Positions 54,792 through 63,963 of a stretch of 64,000 bases of DNA are shown piece by piece. This DNA comes from Anaerolineae bacterium (GTDB lineage Bacteria > Chloroflexota > Anaerolineae > Aggregatilineales > UBA2796): NCBI GenBank assembly GCA_019637615.1, contig JAHBVJ010000008.1:1-64000 (forward strand). The letters are read 5' to 3'. A program made the position numbers and the translations under genes. The notes beneath the pieces were generated by a model. That model saw only the letters and a list, made by a program, of their open reading frames with translations, did no database searches and was not told the origin of the DNA. Numbering within the stretch: position 1 is the first letter of the stretch; every line of letters begins with the position of its first letter.

Positions 54792-56960
54792 ATGGATATG
54801 ACGAATAACGCGATCCCGGCAGATGCCGAGATCGAAGGCGTGCCCGCTGAGGCCGAGATGCAGCCCGTTGACGAGAGTGTAGACACCAGTCCTCGCTTGG
54901 TCATCACGGGCGAGACAATCTTGTATGTGGTGATCTTCGTGTTAGCCTTGGTGCTGCGCTTGCCGAACCTTGGCAGTTTCCCGCTGACAGCAGCGGAGTC
55001 GCACGAAGCATTGGCGGCCTATCGTGCCGTGATACCAGAAGCGGCGGGCAACCCGATCACGCCATCACAACCGTTGATGTTTACCTTCAACGCCATTGCT
55101 CTCACCATCGGCGGGGCAGATAACGCCACCCCGCGCCTCGTGACGGTCATCCTCGGCGCGTTAATCGTGCTGATGCCGCTGCTATTGCGCCGTTGGATCG
55201 GTGTCACGCGTGCGTTGCTACTTTCCAGTTTGCTGGCGATTTCGCCCGTATTGTTCATCGCCTCGCGTTCAATGAGCGGCGCAGTATGGTCGTTGGCCTT
55301 GGTGCTGATTAGCATTTGGTTGACGGCACGCTTCATCGAGACTGCCCGTGCGCCTTTCGCCATTGCCGCGACGATTGCTGTGGCGTTCTTGGTGCTGATG
55401 GCAGAACCGGCTGGCTTCGTCATAGCGCTCGGTCTGGTGGTAGGCATCGCTTTTGCGGTCTACACAACGGAAGATTCTGACGGCGTCCTGCGTAATACAA
55501 TCAGCGAAGCGCGCCGCGCATGGCCCGCCACCCAGGCCTTTCCCATCGCCGCCTTAGCGCTGATCGTGGTCGGGACGGTGTTCCTGATCCACCCGTCGGG
55601 GTTGGCAGGCATCGGTGAACTGATCGGACGTGGATTAGGTGGCATCTTCCGCCGCCCCGATGGACTGCCGCCTGCCTATCCGCTGTTGATCTCGCTGGTA
55701 TACGAGCCTGTGTTGTGGCTGTTCGGCGTACTCGGCGTATATTTCATCGCCCATGATGATTTGGAAGCAAGCAACGGGGTAGCCCGTTTTATCGGGCGTC
55801 TGCTGATTGGCTGGTTGCTCTTTTCCGTAGTCGCCGGGCTGGTCTATGCGGGCGCAGGAGCCGATCATGCGCTGTGGTTTACGCTGCCGCTGGCAGGCTT
55901 GAGCATGTTTGCGCTCGAAAAAGTCTTCTCTCCGATCCGCGATTTCTTCTGGAACCCGCCCGCGTGGGGATCATATCTGCACGCGGTCGGCGTGGTCGCC
56001 ATCCTCGCTATCATGACGATCAATCTGATGATGTTCGGGACGACGGTGATCGGGTTGGACATGACCATCTTCGCCCCATCCGTCACCGGGCAAGGGCTTG
56101 ATCTGTTCTTGATCGGGCTGGTGGTCGGGCTGACGCTGATCGGCTTCGTGCTGGTGAACGCTATCTGGGGGCCACGCAACGCCCCGTTGATCCTGATCCT
56201 CGGCGGTGCAATCACGTTGTTTTTGATAGCGAGGGCGGTTGTTCCGTTGCTGACGCCCGAATTTATGCAGCAGATGAACGTGCAATCGTGGTTCCGCTTA
56301 GTGTTCGTGCTGCTGTCGTCAGCGCTGCTCGTGATCACCTATTTTCTGATTGGCAGCACATGGGGGCCGGGGACGGCATGGCGCGGCTTAGGCTTAGGCA
56401 GTTTCCTGTTTCTCGCGGCCTTCAGCTTGAGTGCGGGTTGGCGCACTGCCGTCCTCAACGCGGATAATCCGGCTGACTTGTGGCATGTCAACGTTGCTGG
56501 ACGTAACCTGAACTTGATCGAGAATACGCTGCGGGAAGCCTCGCTCCGGTCGGTCGGCACGCCGTATGATATGGACATCACCGTGCAAATTCCTACTGCC
56601 GATGCCGATGATACGCCCGTCGCATGGATCGTGCGGCGCTATAAGAAAACCCGCTTCCAGACCGAAATGAACGAATCGGTCACGACGCGGGCGGCCATCG
56701 CCTTCAAGACCGATCCGCAGCCGACGCTCGGCGGCACTTATGTTGGGCAGGCTTTCTCAGCGGCGTTCACTTGGGATCGCAGTACGATGCTGCTGTGGGA
56801 CGTGATCCCGTGGCTGTACGACCGTCAGGTGCGCTATCAGCCAACCGCCAGCCAGCCAATGATCCTGTATCTGCGCAGTGACGTGTACGGCCTCGATCCG
56901 AGTACGACCTTCCCCGCGACAGGTGGTGAGCAACCGAGCAGTCAGCCAGCCCGTCCGTAA
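54792..56960 (+). CDS. GT39/Agl23-like membrane glycosyltransferase (TIGR03663-like)
   Basis: 722 aa from the ATG at 54792. An acidic soluble leader precedes TM1 (ILYVVIFVLALVLRLP), then NLGSFPLTAAESHEALAAY, the position of the catalytic acid (usually DE) in GT39-type proteins. About a dozen membrane helices follow, then a soluble C-terminus (about 560-722) with WHVNVAGRNLNLIE. The family occurs next to DUF2298 genes in archaea and Chloroflexi and was linked with flippase-associated Agl23. It is translationally close to the preceding gene and ends at a hairpin. Confidence 0.8.
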   Translation: MDMTNNAIPADAEIEGVPAEAEMQPVDESVDTSPRLVITGETILYVVIFVLALVLRLPNLGSFPLTAAESHEALAAYRAVIPEAAGNPITPSQPLMFTFNAIALTIGGADNATPRLVTVILGALIVLMPLLLRRWIGVTRALLLSSLLAISPVLFIASRSMSGAVWSLALVLISIWLTARFIETARAPFAIAATIAVAFLVLMAEPAGFVIALGLVVGIAFAVYTTEDSDGVLRNTISEARRAWPATQAFPIAALALIVVGTVFLIHPSGLAGIGELIGRGLGGIFRRPDGLPPAYPLLISLVYEPVLWLFGVLGVYFIAHDDLEASNGVARFIGRLLIGWLLFSVVAGLVYAGAGADHALWFTLPLAGLSMFALEKVFSPIRDFFWNPPAWGSYLHAVGVVAILAIMTINLMMFGTTVIGLDMTIFAPSVTGQGLDLFLIGLVVGLTLIGFVLVNAIWGPRNAPLILILGGAITLFLIARAVVPLLTPEFMQQMNVQSWFRLVFVLLSSALLVITYFLIGSTWGPGTAWRGLGLGSFLFLAAFSLSAGWRTAVLNADNPADLWHVNVAGRNLNLIENTLREASLRSVGTPYDMDITVQIPTADADDTPVAWIVRRYKKTRFQTEMNESVTTRAAIAFKTDPQPTLGGTYVGQAFSAAFTWDRSTMLLWDVIPWLYDRQVRYQPTASQPMILYLRSDVYGLDPSTTFPATGGEQPSSQPARP

Positions 56961-56974
56961 CCACCTGCCAATCG

Positions 56975-57009
56975 CCTGATCCCGCGTTGCCTTCAGCGAC
57001 GGGATCAGG
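56975..57009 (+). terminator. Terminator-like hairpin closing the DUF2298 cluster
   Basis: Perfect 10-bp stem CCTGATCCCG / CGGGATCAGG, 15 bases after the stop of the Agl23-like gene. It is followed by TGACC rather than a T-run, so the efficiency is unclear. Confidence 0.55.
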
Positions 57010-57050
57010 TGACCTTCGTTGCACATCTCCCCGAACCTTCATATTCCATC

Positions 57051-57080
57051 TTGACAGCCCGTTCCAAAATGCTGTACAGT
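57051..57080 (+). promoter_or_regulatory. Promoter TTGACA-N18-TACAGT
   Basis: A consensus -35 (TTGACA, 57051-57056), 18-base spacer and TACAGT -10 (57075-57080). Transcription would start near 57087, just before two terminator-like hairpins and the 131-aa gene. Confidence 0.65.
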
Positions 57081-57089
57081 ACATGTAAG

Positions 57090-57131
57090 AACGCACACCA
57101 CAACTATTGGTTGGTGTGCGTTTTCATTTTT
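57090..57131 (+). terminator. Leader hairpin 1 with T-run (attenuator candidate)
   Basis: 11-bp perfect stem AACGCACACCA / TGGTGTGCGTT with an 11-base loop, followed by TTCATTTTT. It has the form of an intrinsic terminator but sits in the 5' leader of the 131-aa gene, directly behind the promoter. Confidence 0.7.
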
Positions 57132-57135
57132 CCTG

Positions 57136-57165
57136 AAACCATCTCCCACGCGGAGGTGGTTTTTT
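57136..57165 (+). terminator. Leader hairpin 2 with T-run
   Basis: AAACCATCTCC / GGAGGTGGTTT stem (one G-T pair), loop CACGC, followed by a run of T. It ends 14 bases before the ATG of the next gene; the ribosome binding site GGAG (57169-57172) lies between. Confidence 0.7.
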
Positions 57166-57179
57166 ATTGGAGAGTCACC

Positions 57180-57575
57180 ATGACCGATCAAGAGTTCATC
57201 CAAGCCTTCGAATCCTGCACCCTGACCGAGTTTACGCACCGCGACCATATTCGCATGGCGTGGCTGTATCTTCGTGGCGACGGCACGGAAGCGGGTCTCG
57301 TCAAAATCCGCGACGGTATCCGTGCCTTTGCACATCATCTCGGCGCGGATCGCAAATATCACGAGACGATCACCGTCTTCTGGGCACAGGTCGTCGCGCT
57401 GGCGATCTCTTTCACGCCCGATATTGCGGACTTTACCGCATTCGTGGCAACCCATCCGCATTTGCTCGACAAATCGATCTTGATGCGGCACTACAGCGGC
57501 GCGACATTGGCGACCGAAGCCGCCCGTCACACGTGGGTCGAACCTGACCTGATCCCGCTCCCTGCCAGCGCATAA
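57180..57575 (+). CDS. Conserved-looking hypothetical protein with HRDH motif
   Basis: 131 aa. The start at 57180 is set by GGAGA seven bases before; the longer frame from 57009 runs through the promoter and hairpins and is rejected. Features: FTHRDHIRMAWLYLRG near 19-34 and a KYHETIT motif near 63-69, together giving three or four histidines that could bind a metal. All-helical by eye. I know it as a recurring hypothetical family without an assigned role. Expression appears controlled by the leader hairpins. Confidence 0.7.
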   Translation: MTDQEFIQAFESCTLTEFTHRDHIRMAWLYLRGDGTEAGLVKIRDGIRAFAHHLGADRKYHETITVFWAQVVALAISFTPDIADFTAFVATHPHLLDKSILMRHYSGATLATEAARHTWVEPDLIPLPASA

Positions 57576-57654
57576 ACAAACCGAATTAGTTGGCAAACCT
57601 GCCGCCATACGTCATGATCTGCCTTATAGCAAACAACCTCAACGAGACACCTTG

Positions 57655-58491
57655 ATGAATATCAACACAGATACACAACTTCAGACCTATGAGGCAGAGT
57701 TAGCCGCGTGGCACGCCCAACTGGAGACCAGTCTGCGCTCCGACACAGGCTGGCTCACGCTGGCGGGGCTGCATTGGCTGCACGAGGGTGAAAATACCGT
57801 CGGCAGCGATCCAACCTGTGATGTGCCGTTGCCCGCAGACAGCACGCCGGAACGCATCGGGACGATCACGCTGCGGGATGGCACGGCATCCATCTTGATC
57901 ACTACCGACGAAACCGTCACCGTCGATGATCAAACCGTCACCACCACCGACTTGCGCAACGATAACCACGAGCAAGGCCCCTCGCTGGTGCGTGTGCGTG
58001 GTATCACCTTCTTCGTAATCAAGCGCGAGGATCAATACGGCATCCGCGTGCGGGACATCAACAACCCCGCCCGCCAGACCTTTGCCGGACGCCGCTGGTA
58101 TCCCACGAATCCTGCGCTGCATGTGACGGCGCAGTTCCACCGCTACGCCGAACCGCGTCGGCTGACGGTGATTACCAGCACTGGCTTACCATCCCCGATG
58201 AACAACCTCGGTTGGGCGGACTTCATGTTGGACGGTCACGCCTTGCGTTTGGAAGCCTTCGAAGGCGGCAAAGACAAGCTGTGGTTCATCTTCAGAGATG
58301 CCACGAGCGGCAAAACCACCTACGGCTCAGGGCGTTTCATGTATGCGTCCCTGCTGCCCGACGACCAGATCGATCTCGATTTCAACCGCGCCTACAGCCC
58401 GCCGTGCGCCTTCACGCCTTATGCGACGTGCCCGCTGCCGCCCAAAGAGAATCACATACCGCTGCCCATCGAAGCGGGCGAGATAAAATAA
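57655..58491 (+). CDS. DUF1684 domain protein
   Basis: 278 aa from the ATG at 57655. It follows the DUF1684 pattern: LAAWHAQLETSLRSDTGWLT, LAGLHWLHEGENTVGSDP, FVIKREDQYGIRVRD, FAGRRWYPTNPALHVTAQF and LWFIFRDATSGKTTYGSGR, then a C-terminal DLDFNRAYSPPCAFTPYATC. Soluble, no signal peptide. The function of the family is unproven. It lies alone between the 131-aa gene and the convergent menB. Confidence 0.88.
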   Translation: MNINTDTQLQTYEAELAAWHAQLETSLRSDTGWLTLAGLHWLHEGENTVGSDPTCDVPLPADSTPERIGTITLRDGTASILITTDETVTVDDQTVTTTDLRNDNHEQGPSLVRVRGITFFVIKREDQYGIRVRDINNPARQTFAGRRWYPTNPALHVTAQFHRYAEPRRLTVITSTGLPSPMNNLGWADFMLDGHALRLEAFEGGKDKLWFIFRDATSGKTTYGSGRFMYASLLPDDQIDLDFNRAYSPPCAFTPYATCPLPPKENHIPLPIEAGEIK

Positions 58492-58567
58492 CTAGAAGTG
58501 AGCATTGAGGAGTTAGGGCGAGTCATCACGGGTATATTATATTGGCTCGCCCATCGTAAGCTGAGGG

Positions 58568-59449
58568 TTAAGGGAAGCGCTTGAACTTGCGGAAGTCCGG
58601 TTTGCGCTTTTCAAGGTAGGCTTGTTTGCCTTCCTTGGCCTCGTCGCTCATGTAGTACAGCAGCGTAGCATCACCCGCTAACTGCTGCAAGCCCGCCAGT
58701 CCATCAGTATCAACGTTGAAGGCCGCCTTCAAGAAGCGGATCGCCATCGGGCTTTTTTCGGCAATTTCGCGTGCCCACTGCACGGTTTCTTCTTCAAGCT
58801 GTTCCAACGGCACAACGGTATTGACCAGCCCCATGTCGAGGGCTTGCTGGGCGTTGTACTGGCGGCACAGATACCAGATTTCGCGCGCCTTCTTATGCCC
58901 GACGATGCGCGCCAGATGCGCCGCGCCGTAGCCCGCGTCAAAGCTACCAACGCGTGGCCCCGTTTGCCCGAAAATCGCGTTCTCCGAAGCAATGCTCAGG
59001 TCGCAGATCACATGCAGGACATGCCCGCCGCCAATCGCGTAGCCATTCACCATCGCGATCACGACCTTGGGCATGAAGCGAATCTTCTTCTGAAGTTCCA
59101 GCACGTTCAAGCGTGGCACCCCATCGTCGCCCACATAGCCGCCATTGCCGCGCACGCGCTGATCGCCGCCGGAGCAAAAGGCTTTATCGCCCGCGCCCGT
59201 GAAGATGATCACATCAATGGACTCGTCTTCGTGTGCTAGGTTGAAAGCGTCGAGCAGTTCTTTGACCGTTTGAGGGCGGAACGCGTTACGGACTTCGGGG
59301 CGGTTGATGGTGATCTTCGCGATGGGTTCGCCATCGGCGTGTTCATAAAAGATGTCTTTGTAAGTTTTAGCAGTGTTCCACTTGACGGCGGGGCGGATAA
59401 CAGAGGGTTCGTTGGTCTCTGCTGGTTTGCCATTCTGTTTAGTCGTCAT
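58568..59449 (-). CDS. menB: 1,4-dihydroxy-2-naphthoyl-CoA synthase MenB
   Basis: 293-aa crotonase-fold enzyme. MenB marks: [16 protein letters not shown], the oxyanion-hole [31 protein letters not shown] helix (here [17 protein letters not shown]), [20 protein letters not shown] and the C-terminal [17 protein letters not shown]. It closes the second ring of the naphthoquinone by a Dieckmann-type condensation of o-succinylbenzoyl-CoA. It is the last gene of the menF-menD-menH-menB run, 27 nt after menH. Confidence 0.95.
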   Translation of the reverse strand: MTTKQNGKPAETNEPSVIRPAVKWNTAKTYKDIFYEHADGEPIAKITINRPEVRNAFRPQTVKELLDAFNLAHEDESIDVIIFTGAGDKAFCSGGDQRVRGNGGYVGDDGVPRLNVLELQKKIRFMPKVVIAMVNGYAIGGGHVLHVICDLSIASENAIFGQTGPRVGSFDAGYGAAHLARIVGHKKAREIWYLCRQYNAQQALDMGLVNTVVPLEQLEEETVQWAREIAEKSPMAIRFLKAAFNVDTDGLAGLQQLAGDATLLYYMSDEAKEGKQAYLEKRKPDFRKFKRFP

Positions 59450-59476
59450 TCTACCTTAGTTCCTAGTTCCCTATTG

Positions 59477-60331
59477 CTACCGTAATTTGCCGTTGCTTTG
59501 AGCGCTCTGAAGAAATTTGAGCAAGATATCGTTATATTGCTCAGGCTTTTCAAGATGGACGGTGTGCCCCGCACCTTCGATGATGCAAATCTTGACGTGC
59601 TTCATCGCCGCCGCCATTTTGAGCGCGATGCTGCTGAATTTCTCATCGAGTTCGCCTACGATGAGCAGCGTCGGGCACTGCACCTGATCGAGCTTGTTCC
59701 ACATGGGCGGCATCACGCCTGAACCTAGCCCGCGCAGACTATTGACCAACCCGCGTGAAGTATTCCGTTGGCGTTGCTGTCGTAAGTTAGAGCGCATATC
59801 TTCAGGCAAGTTGGCTTGGGTAGCGAATAGGGGCTGATTTTCCCAGTGCTCGATGAACTTATCCAACCCTTCATTTTCGATCAGATCGCAGAGCGCCTCA
59901 TCGGACTTAATGCGGGCGCGGCGTTCATCGGCGGATTGTATCCCCGGCGAGGCGCTTTCGAGTGTCAAAGATAAGACGCGCTTCGGATAATGAATCGCGA
60001 AACTAAGCGCGACCCGTCCGCCCATCGAATAGCCGACCAGATGCACTTTGTCGAGGCCAAGTTGGTCGAATAAGGCGGCGAGGTCAGTAAGAGTCTTTTC
60101 CATCCGGTAACGCGCAGGGTCAAGTGGGGTGTCGGAGTTGCCATGCCCTAACAGATCGACGCTAATACAGGCAAATTCGTGGCGGAAATACGGGATATGC
60201 GGCGACCAGCTTTTGCTATTCCCTGTAAAGCCGTGTAGGAAGACTAGTGGTTCTCCCGCACCGATCATTCTCACAAATAAGCCAACACCGTTTACGTGAA
60301 TACGAGGAGAAGGAGTCAATGTCATGGTCAT
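59477..60331 (-). CDS. menH: Alpha/beta hydrolase, MenH (SHCHC synthase)
   Basis: 284-aa alpha/beta hydrolase. The nucleophile elbow is GYSMGGRVAL (Ser about 104), the oxyanion loop LHGFTGNSKSW, the signature LLGHGNSD and the His in GAGHTVHLEKP. The position directly behind menD and before menB, with only 4 bases between menD and it, supports MenH: it removes pyruvate from the MenD product to give SHCHC. Many similar hydrolases exist, so the specific function rests on context. Confidence 0.88.
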   Translation of the reverse strand: MTMTLTPSPRIHVNGVGLFVRMIGAGEPLVFLHGFTGNSKSWSPHIPYFRHEFACISVDLLGHGNSDTPLDPARYRMEKTLTDLAALFDQLGLDKVHLVGYSMGGRVALSFAIHYPKRVLSLTLESASPGIQSADERRARIKSDEALCDLIENEGLDKFIEHWENQPLFATQANLPEDMRSNLRQQRQRNTSRGLVNSLRGLGSGVMPPMWNKLDQVQCPTLLIVGELDEKFSSIALKMAAAMKHVKICIIEGAGHTVHLEKPEQYNDILLKFLQSAQSNGKLR

Positions 60332-60335
60332 GATT

Positions 60336-62126
60336 TTACGTGATTTGCTCCAACACTGCGGGCAATACAGCGGACACTGCTGCCCATACCTGACGATGAA
60401 ACGTGACGTTGGTTTGTCGGTTGGTTCGCACCTCGATGATGTTCAATCCACCGCTGAAACTGCGTTGTATGGCGTCGCGGAATGACTCCCAATGCTCCGC
60501 GAGCAAATAAGTCGCCCCGTACATGGCTGCCGCGTGACGGAAATCGAGGCCATGCGGTGTACCAAACAATTGCTCAAAGTGCTCTGGATGGGCCGCTTGT
60601 GGCAAGAATGAAAAAATGCCACCCCCATCATTGTTCACTATAACTATTGTAGCGCGTATTTGGTGCAGTTTTGCAGCCAATAATCCATTAAGATCGTGAA
60701 AAAATCCCAAATCGCCAATAACCAAGACCATTGGGGTATCACTGATCGCACTCGCACCAAGCGCGCTGCTCACCACCCCATCGATGCCGTTCGCACCTCG
60801 GTTAGCGAGGAAGCGGATCGGGCGGGGTTGAGCCGGAAAAAAGGTATCCAGATCGCGGACGGGCATACTGCTGCTGGCGAAAATCACTCCCTGTGCTGGC
60901 ATCAGTGCGCTGAGTTCCGCGTACACACGCCCCTCGAAGGTTGCTTCGAAGGCATTGATTGTATCTGTAATAGCCATCCTTGCAAGGCGGTCGGTTTCGC
61001 GCCACAGAGCAAACCATGCCGATCGCGCAGCATCATGGTCATCCATATCCGTCATCAACTGCTGTGTCAGCGCCTCACATAGCCAACGCTCATCAACGCG
61101 CAGCATATGCGATGCCCGCAGCGACGGATCATTCCATTTGCCGCCGTCATCCACAATGTATTGCGGGACATCAGGATAGCGTTGGAGATATTGCGTCAAG
61201 GGCTTCGACGTTACCGCCGCCCCAAACCGGATCACTACATCGGGCACGATCCGTTCCACGAAAGTCGCGTCGCGTAAAAAGGCATCGTAAGCGTCAATGA
61301 TCGCGTCGTCAGCGTGGTCGCCGCACCGCACGCCGGATAGCGGATCAGCGAGGATCGGATAACGTAGCGCCTTCGCTAGTTCGCTCACGGCGGCGGGGAA
61401 TTCAGGATCGTGCCGGTAGGCCGATCCACAAATGATCAATCCATGTGGGTGTTGAAGCAGCTCACGGCTGAGACGTTCCACCGTTTGTGCATCAAACTGA
61501 TGTGTGCCTGTCTCTACCTGTGTATACGGCTGATCATCTTGGCGCGGCAGCAGGGGCAGTTCATCCACCGGAATCGGCACCAGCGGCTCACGGAGCGGAA
61601 AATTCAAATGCACGGGGCCAGCGGGCACGCTCGTTGCTTCGGCAACGCTGCGGTTTGCCATCACGCGGGCATAGCGCAGTAAATCGGTAGTGCCTTCAGG
61701 GAGCGCCATCTCGGCAAACCATTTTGCGTGTGTGCCAAATAAACGCAGTTGATCAATCGTCTGTGGTGCGCCGATGTCGCGCAGTTCGGGCGGACGGTCT
61801 GCGGTCAGCACCACCAGCGGCACGCGCGAATAATAGGCTTCAACCACGGCGGGTAGGAAGTTCGCCGCTGCCGTGCCAGATGTACACACGACCGCGACGG
61901 CATTTCCACTGGCTTTTGCCATGCCTAGCGCGAAGAATGCGGCTGACCGTTCGTCAGCGTGCATCCAGATGTGAATGTCCGCCTTCGTGGCTTGCCGCTG
62001 TGCGAAAATCATTGCTAATGGTGTGGAACGTGATCCGGGGCAGATCACGACATTGTGTAGACCAGCACGCACCAATTCATCAACGAATGCCGTGACGTAA
62101 AGGTAGGTGGCATATTCAGTTTTCAT
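60336..62126 (-). CDS. menD: MenD (SEPHCHC synthase)
   Basis: 596 aa from the ATG at 62126, where the typical N-terminus (TEYATYLYVTAFVDELVRAG) begins. ThDP-enzyme features: VVICPGSRSTPLAM, CTSGTAAANFLPAVVEAY, LTADRPPELRDIGAPQTIDQ and the cofactor motif GDLGFFHDLNGLL leading to NNDGGGIFSFLP. It joins isochorismate and 2-oxoglutarate with loss of CO2 in menaquinone synthesis. It lies 75 nt after menF and 4 nt before menH. Confidence 0.97.
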   Translation of the reverse strand: MKTEYATYLYVTAFVDELVRAGLHNVVICPGSRSTPLAMIFAQRQATKADIHIWMHADERSAAFFALGMAKASGNAVAVVCTSGTAAANFLPAVVEAYYSRVPLVVLTADRPPELRDIGAPQTIDQLRLFGTHAKWFAEMALPEGTTDLLRYARVMANRSVAEATSVPAGPVHLNFPLREPLVPIPVDELPLLPRQDDQPYTQVETGTHQFDAQTVERLSRELLQHPHGLIICGSAYRHDPEFPAAVSELAKALRYPILADPLSGVRCGDHADDAIIDAYDAFLRDATFVERIVPDVVIRFGAAVTSKPLTQYLQRYPDVPQYIVDDGGKWNDPSLRASHMLRVDERWLCEALTQQLMTDMDDHDAARSAWFALWRETDRLARMAITDTINAFEATFEGRVYAELSALMPAQGVIFASSSMPVRDLDTFFPAQPRPIRFLANRGANGIDGVVSSALGASAISDTPMVLVIGDLGFFHDLNGLLAAKLHQIRATIVIVNNDGGGIFSFLPQAAHPEHFEQLFGTPHGLDFRHAAAMYGATYLLAEHWESFRDAIQRSFSGGLNIIEVRTNRQTNVTFHRQVWAAVSAVLPAVLEQIT

Positions 62127-62201
62127 AGTCAGCCCGCCAGACATCGCTGGCCTATCTCAACGCTTTTTAATAGTATCAAATAAGGCGCGCGATAGATAGA
62201 G

Positions 62202-63611
62202 TTATTGGCTGGCGAGCGCGGAGAGCATCGGGCGCAATTTCCAATTCGATTCCGCCAATTCCTGCTCAGGGTCGGAGTCCCCGACGATGCCGCATCCCGC
62301 GAACAAGGTGGCTTGCGCGCCGTGTATCAATGCTGATCGTAATGCGACCACGAATTCGCCATCGCCCTGCGCGTCCACCCAACCAATCGGCGCGGCGTAC
62401 CAACCTCGATCTAATTTTTCCCGTTCGCGGATCAAATTCAACGCCACTTGGCGCGGACGGCCTCCCACAGCGGGCGTCGGGTGCAGTTCTGTGATCAAGT
62501 CGAGCAGTGTATAACCATTCGCCAGTTGCCCCGTGATCGGCGTGCAAAGGTGCTGCACATTGCGCAGTTTAAGTAGGACTGGTTCACCAGCGTAGCGCAG
62601 ATCGTTCACGTAGGCGCGCAGTTTTTCCACGATCTCGCGCACGACAACCGCGTGCTCATGCCGATCTTTGGTGCTGTTCAGCAAGTGCTCGCCAAGCTGC
62701 TGATCTTCTTCTGGTGTCGTGCCGCGCTTGAGCGATCCTGCAAGGCTCATCGTCGTGACGTTACCATGCTGCAACCGCAGCAAGCATTCCGGTGTCGCGC
62801 CGAGGAAGCAGCTATCATCATGGGCTACGGCGAACACGTGGCAATCTGAATAATCGTGGATCAATCGACGCAGCGCCGTCGGAAGGTCAAACGTCTGGTT
62901 CGCGGTCACTTGCACAGCGCGCGCCAGCACAGTCTTTTCGAGGTCGCCCTGTTGGATCTTTTTGGCTGCATAAGCCACATCCGCTTGCCAATCAGCCGCT
63001 GGTCGAAGGTCTTGCGTGCTGATGACCTCCGGCTGATGGCGCGGTGACGGCGTTGGCAGCGAGATCAATTCTTGCCACAGCGCAACTGTTTCCGCTGCTT
63101 CGATCTCTGGATTGGTGCTGGCGTTCACGAGGATATTCAATGTCAGGTAGGCGTCCTTACCGTGCTGCGTATACAACACACGTGGCATCACCAACCGACC
63201 ATCGCCAAAATCTGCCCACAATCCGGATGCTTGCGTCTGCGGATCGAAGGCAAATCCGCCGAAAAACAGAGGGCCTGTACCCGGCAACCCGTGCAGACCC
63301 TCTATGCGTGCCCCTGCCATCAAGGTGCGCCGGGCAGTTGCGGCTTGCCGGAACCGCGCAGCCCCAACGCTGTTGATGACTGAAGCCGCCCCAAAACCAG
63401 CGAGACTAAAACCCTCGCTAGGCCGTGAGTAAAGGAAGCGTTCCGTCGTCACTAACCGTCCACGCGCGAACAACTCGGTCACGTCCTGTGACCATGTGCG
63501 CTCTACCACTGATACAATCGTGGGCTGTGAATTCCCTTGTTGGGCAACCTCACGAATCAAAGTCGTCAATTCTAGGGTTAATGGCAGATGTTGGACGGCG
63601 GTTACGTCCAT
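62202..63611 (-). CDS. menF: Isochorismate synthase MenF
   Basis: 469 aa with a C-terminal chorismate-binding domain: ADWQADVAYAAKKIQQGDLE, KTVLARAV, ATPECLLRLQHGNVTTMSLAGS, RGTTPEEDQQLG, ELHPTPAVGGRPR and GWYAAPIGWVDAQGDGEFVV. The N-terminal ~190 residues are the variable domain with FFGGFAFDP. It converts chorismate to isochorismate, the first committed step. The upstream 350 bases hold its promoter. First gene of the men cluster. Confidence 0.95.
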   Translation of the reverse strand: MDVTAVQHLPLTLELTTLIREVAQQGNSQPTIVSVVERTWSQDVTELFARGRLVTTERFLYSRPSEGFSLAGFGAASVINSVGAARFRQAATARRTLMAGARIEGLHGLPGTGPLFFGGFAFDPQTQASGLWADFGDGRLVMPRVLYTQHGKDAYLTLNILVNASTNPEIEAAETVALWQELISLPTPSPRHQPEVISTQDLRPAADWQADVAYAAKKIQQGDLEKTVLARAVQVTANQTFDLPTALRRLIHDYSDCHVFAVAHDDSCFLGATPECLLRLQHGNVTTMSLAGSLKRGTTPEEDQQLGEHLLNSTKDRHEHAVVVREIVEKLRAYVNDLRYAGEPVLLKLRNVQHLCTPITGQLANGYTLLDLITELHPTPAVGGRPRQVALNLIREREKLDRGWYAAPIGWVDAQGDGEFVVALRSALIHGAQATLFAGCGIVGDSDPEQELAESNWKLRPMLSALASQ

Positions 63612-63963
63612 GTCAACCTCGGTTCAATACTGAGTGCTGTCTCTTCATCCTGAGTCTAGCGTTGCGTCACGAGGATGCCGAACTCAGTAGGGTGAAACTT
63701 AGCCTCAGGTTGATTGTGACTTTCAGAACTTTCTAAACGTATTATATCAATCTCGTGATCGAGTGTCAATTTTAGGATGAATTCTTGATGAATTTATTAC
63801 ATCAACCCCCAATTATTGGGGAGTACGATCAGTTTTACAGGGGAAGCAGGCATTTTTACAAGTTATGTATTAGTTGCCAGTAGCACTGACTTGCCTGTAT
63901 TATGTTGTCTAATTGAAACTTGCAACACACGATTGCAACGTCTTGCATGGGGTGCCTTAGGTC
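63612..63963. other. Intergenic region between menF and a divergent regulator gene
   Basis: AT-rich region serving two divergent genes. It contains the perfect inverted repeat CCCCAAT-T-ATTGGGG (63807-63821), a likely protein binding site or small hairpin. No gene seen. Confidence 0.5.
63807..63821. promoter_or_regulatory. CCCCAATTATTGGGG palindrome
   Basis: Seven-base perfect arms around a single T, in the region between menF and the edge gene. Symmetry fits a dimeric regulator site. Confidence 0.4.
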
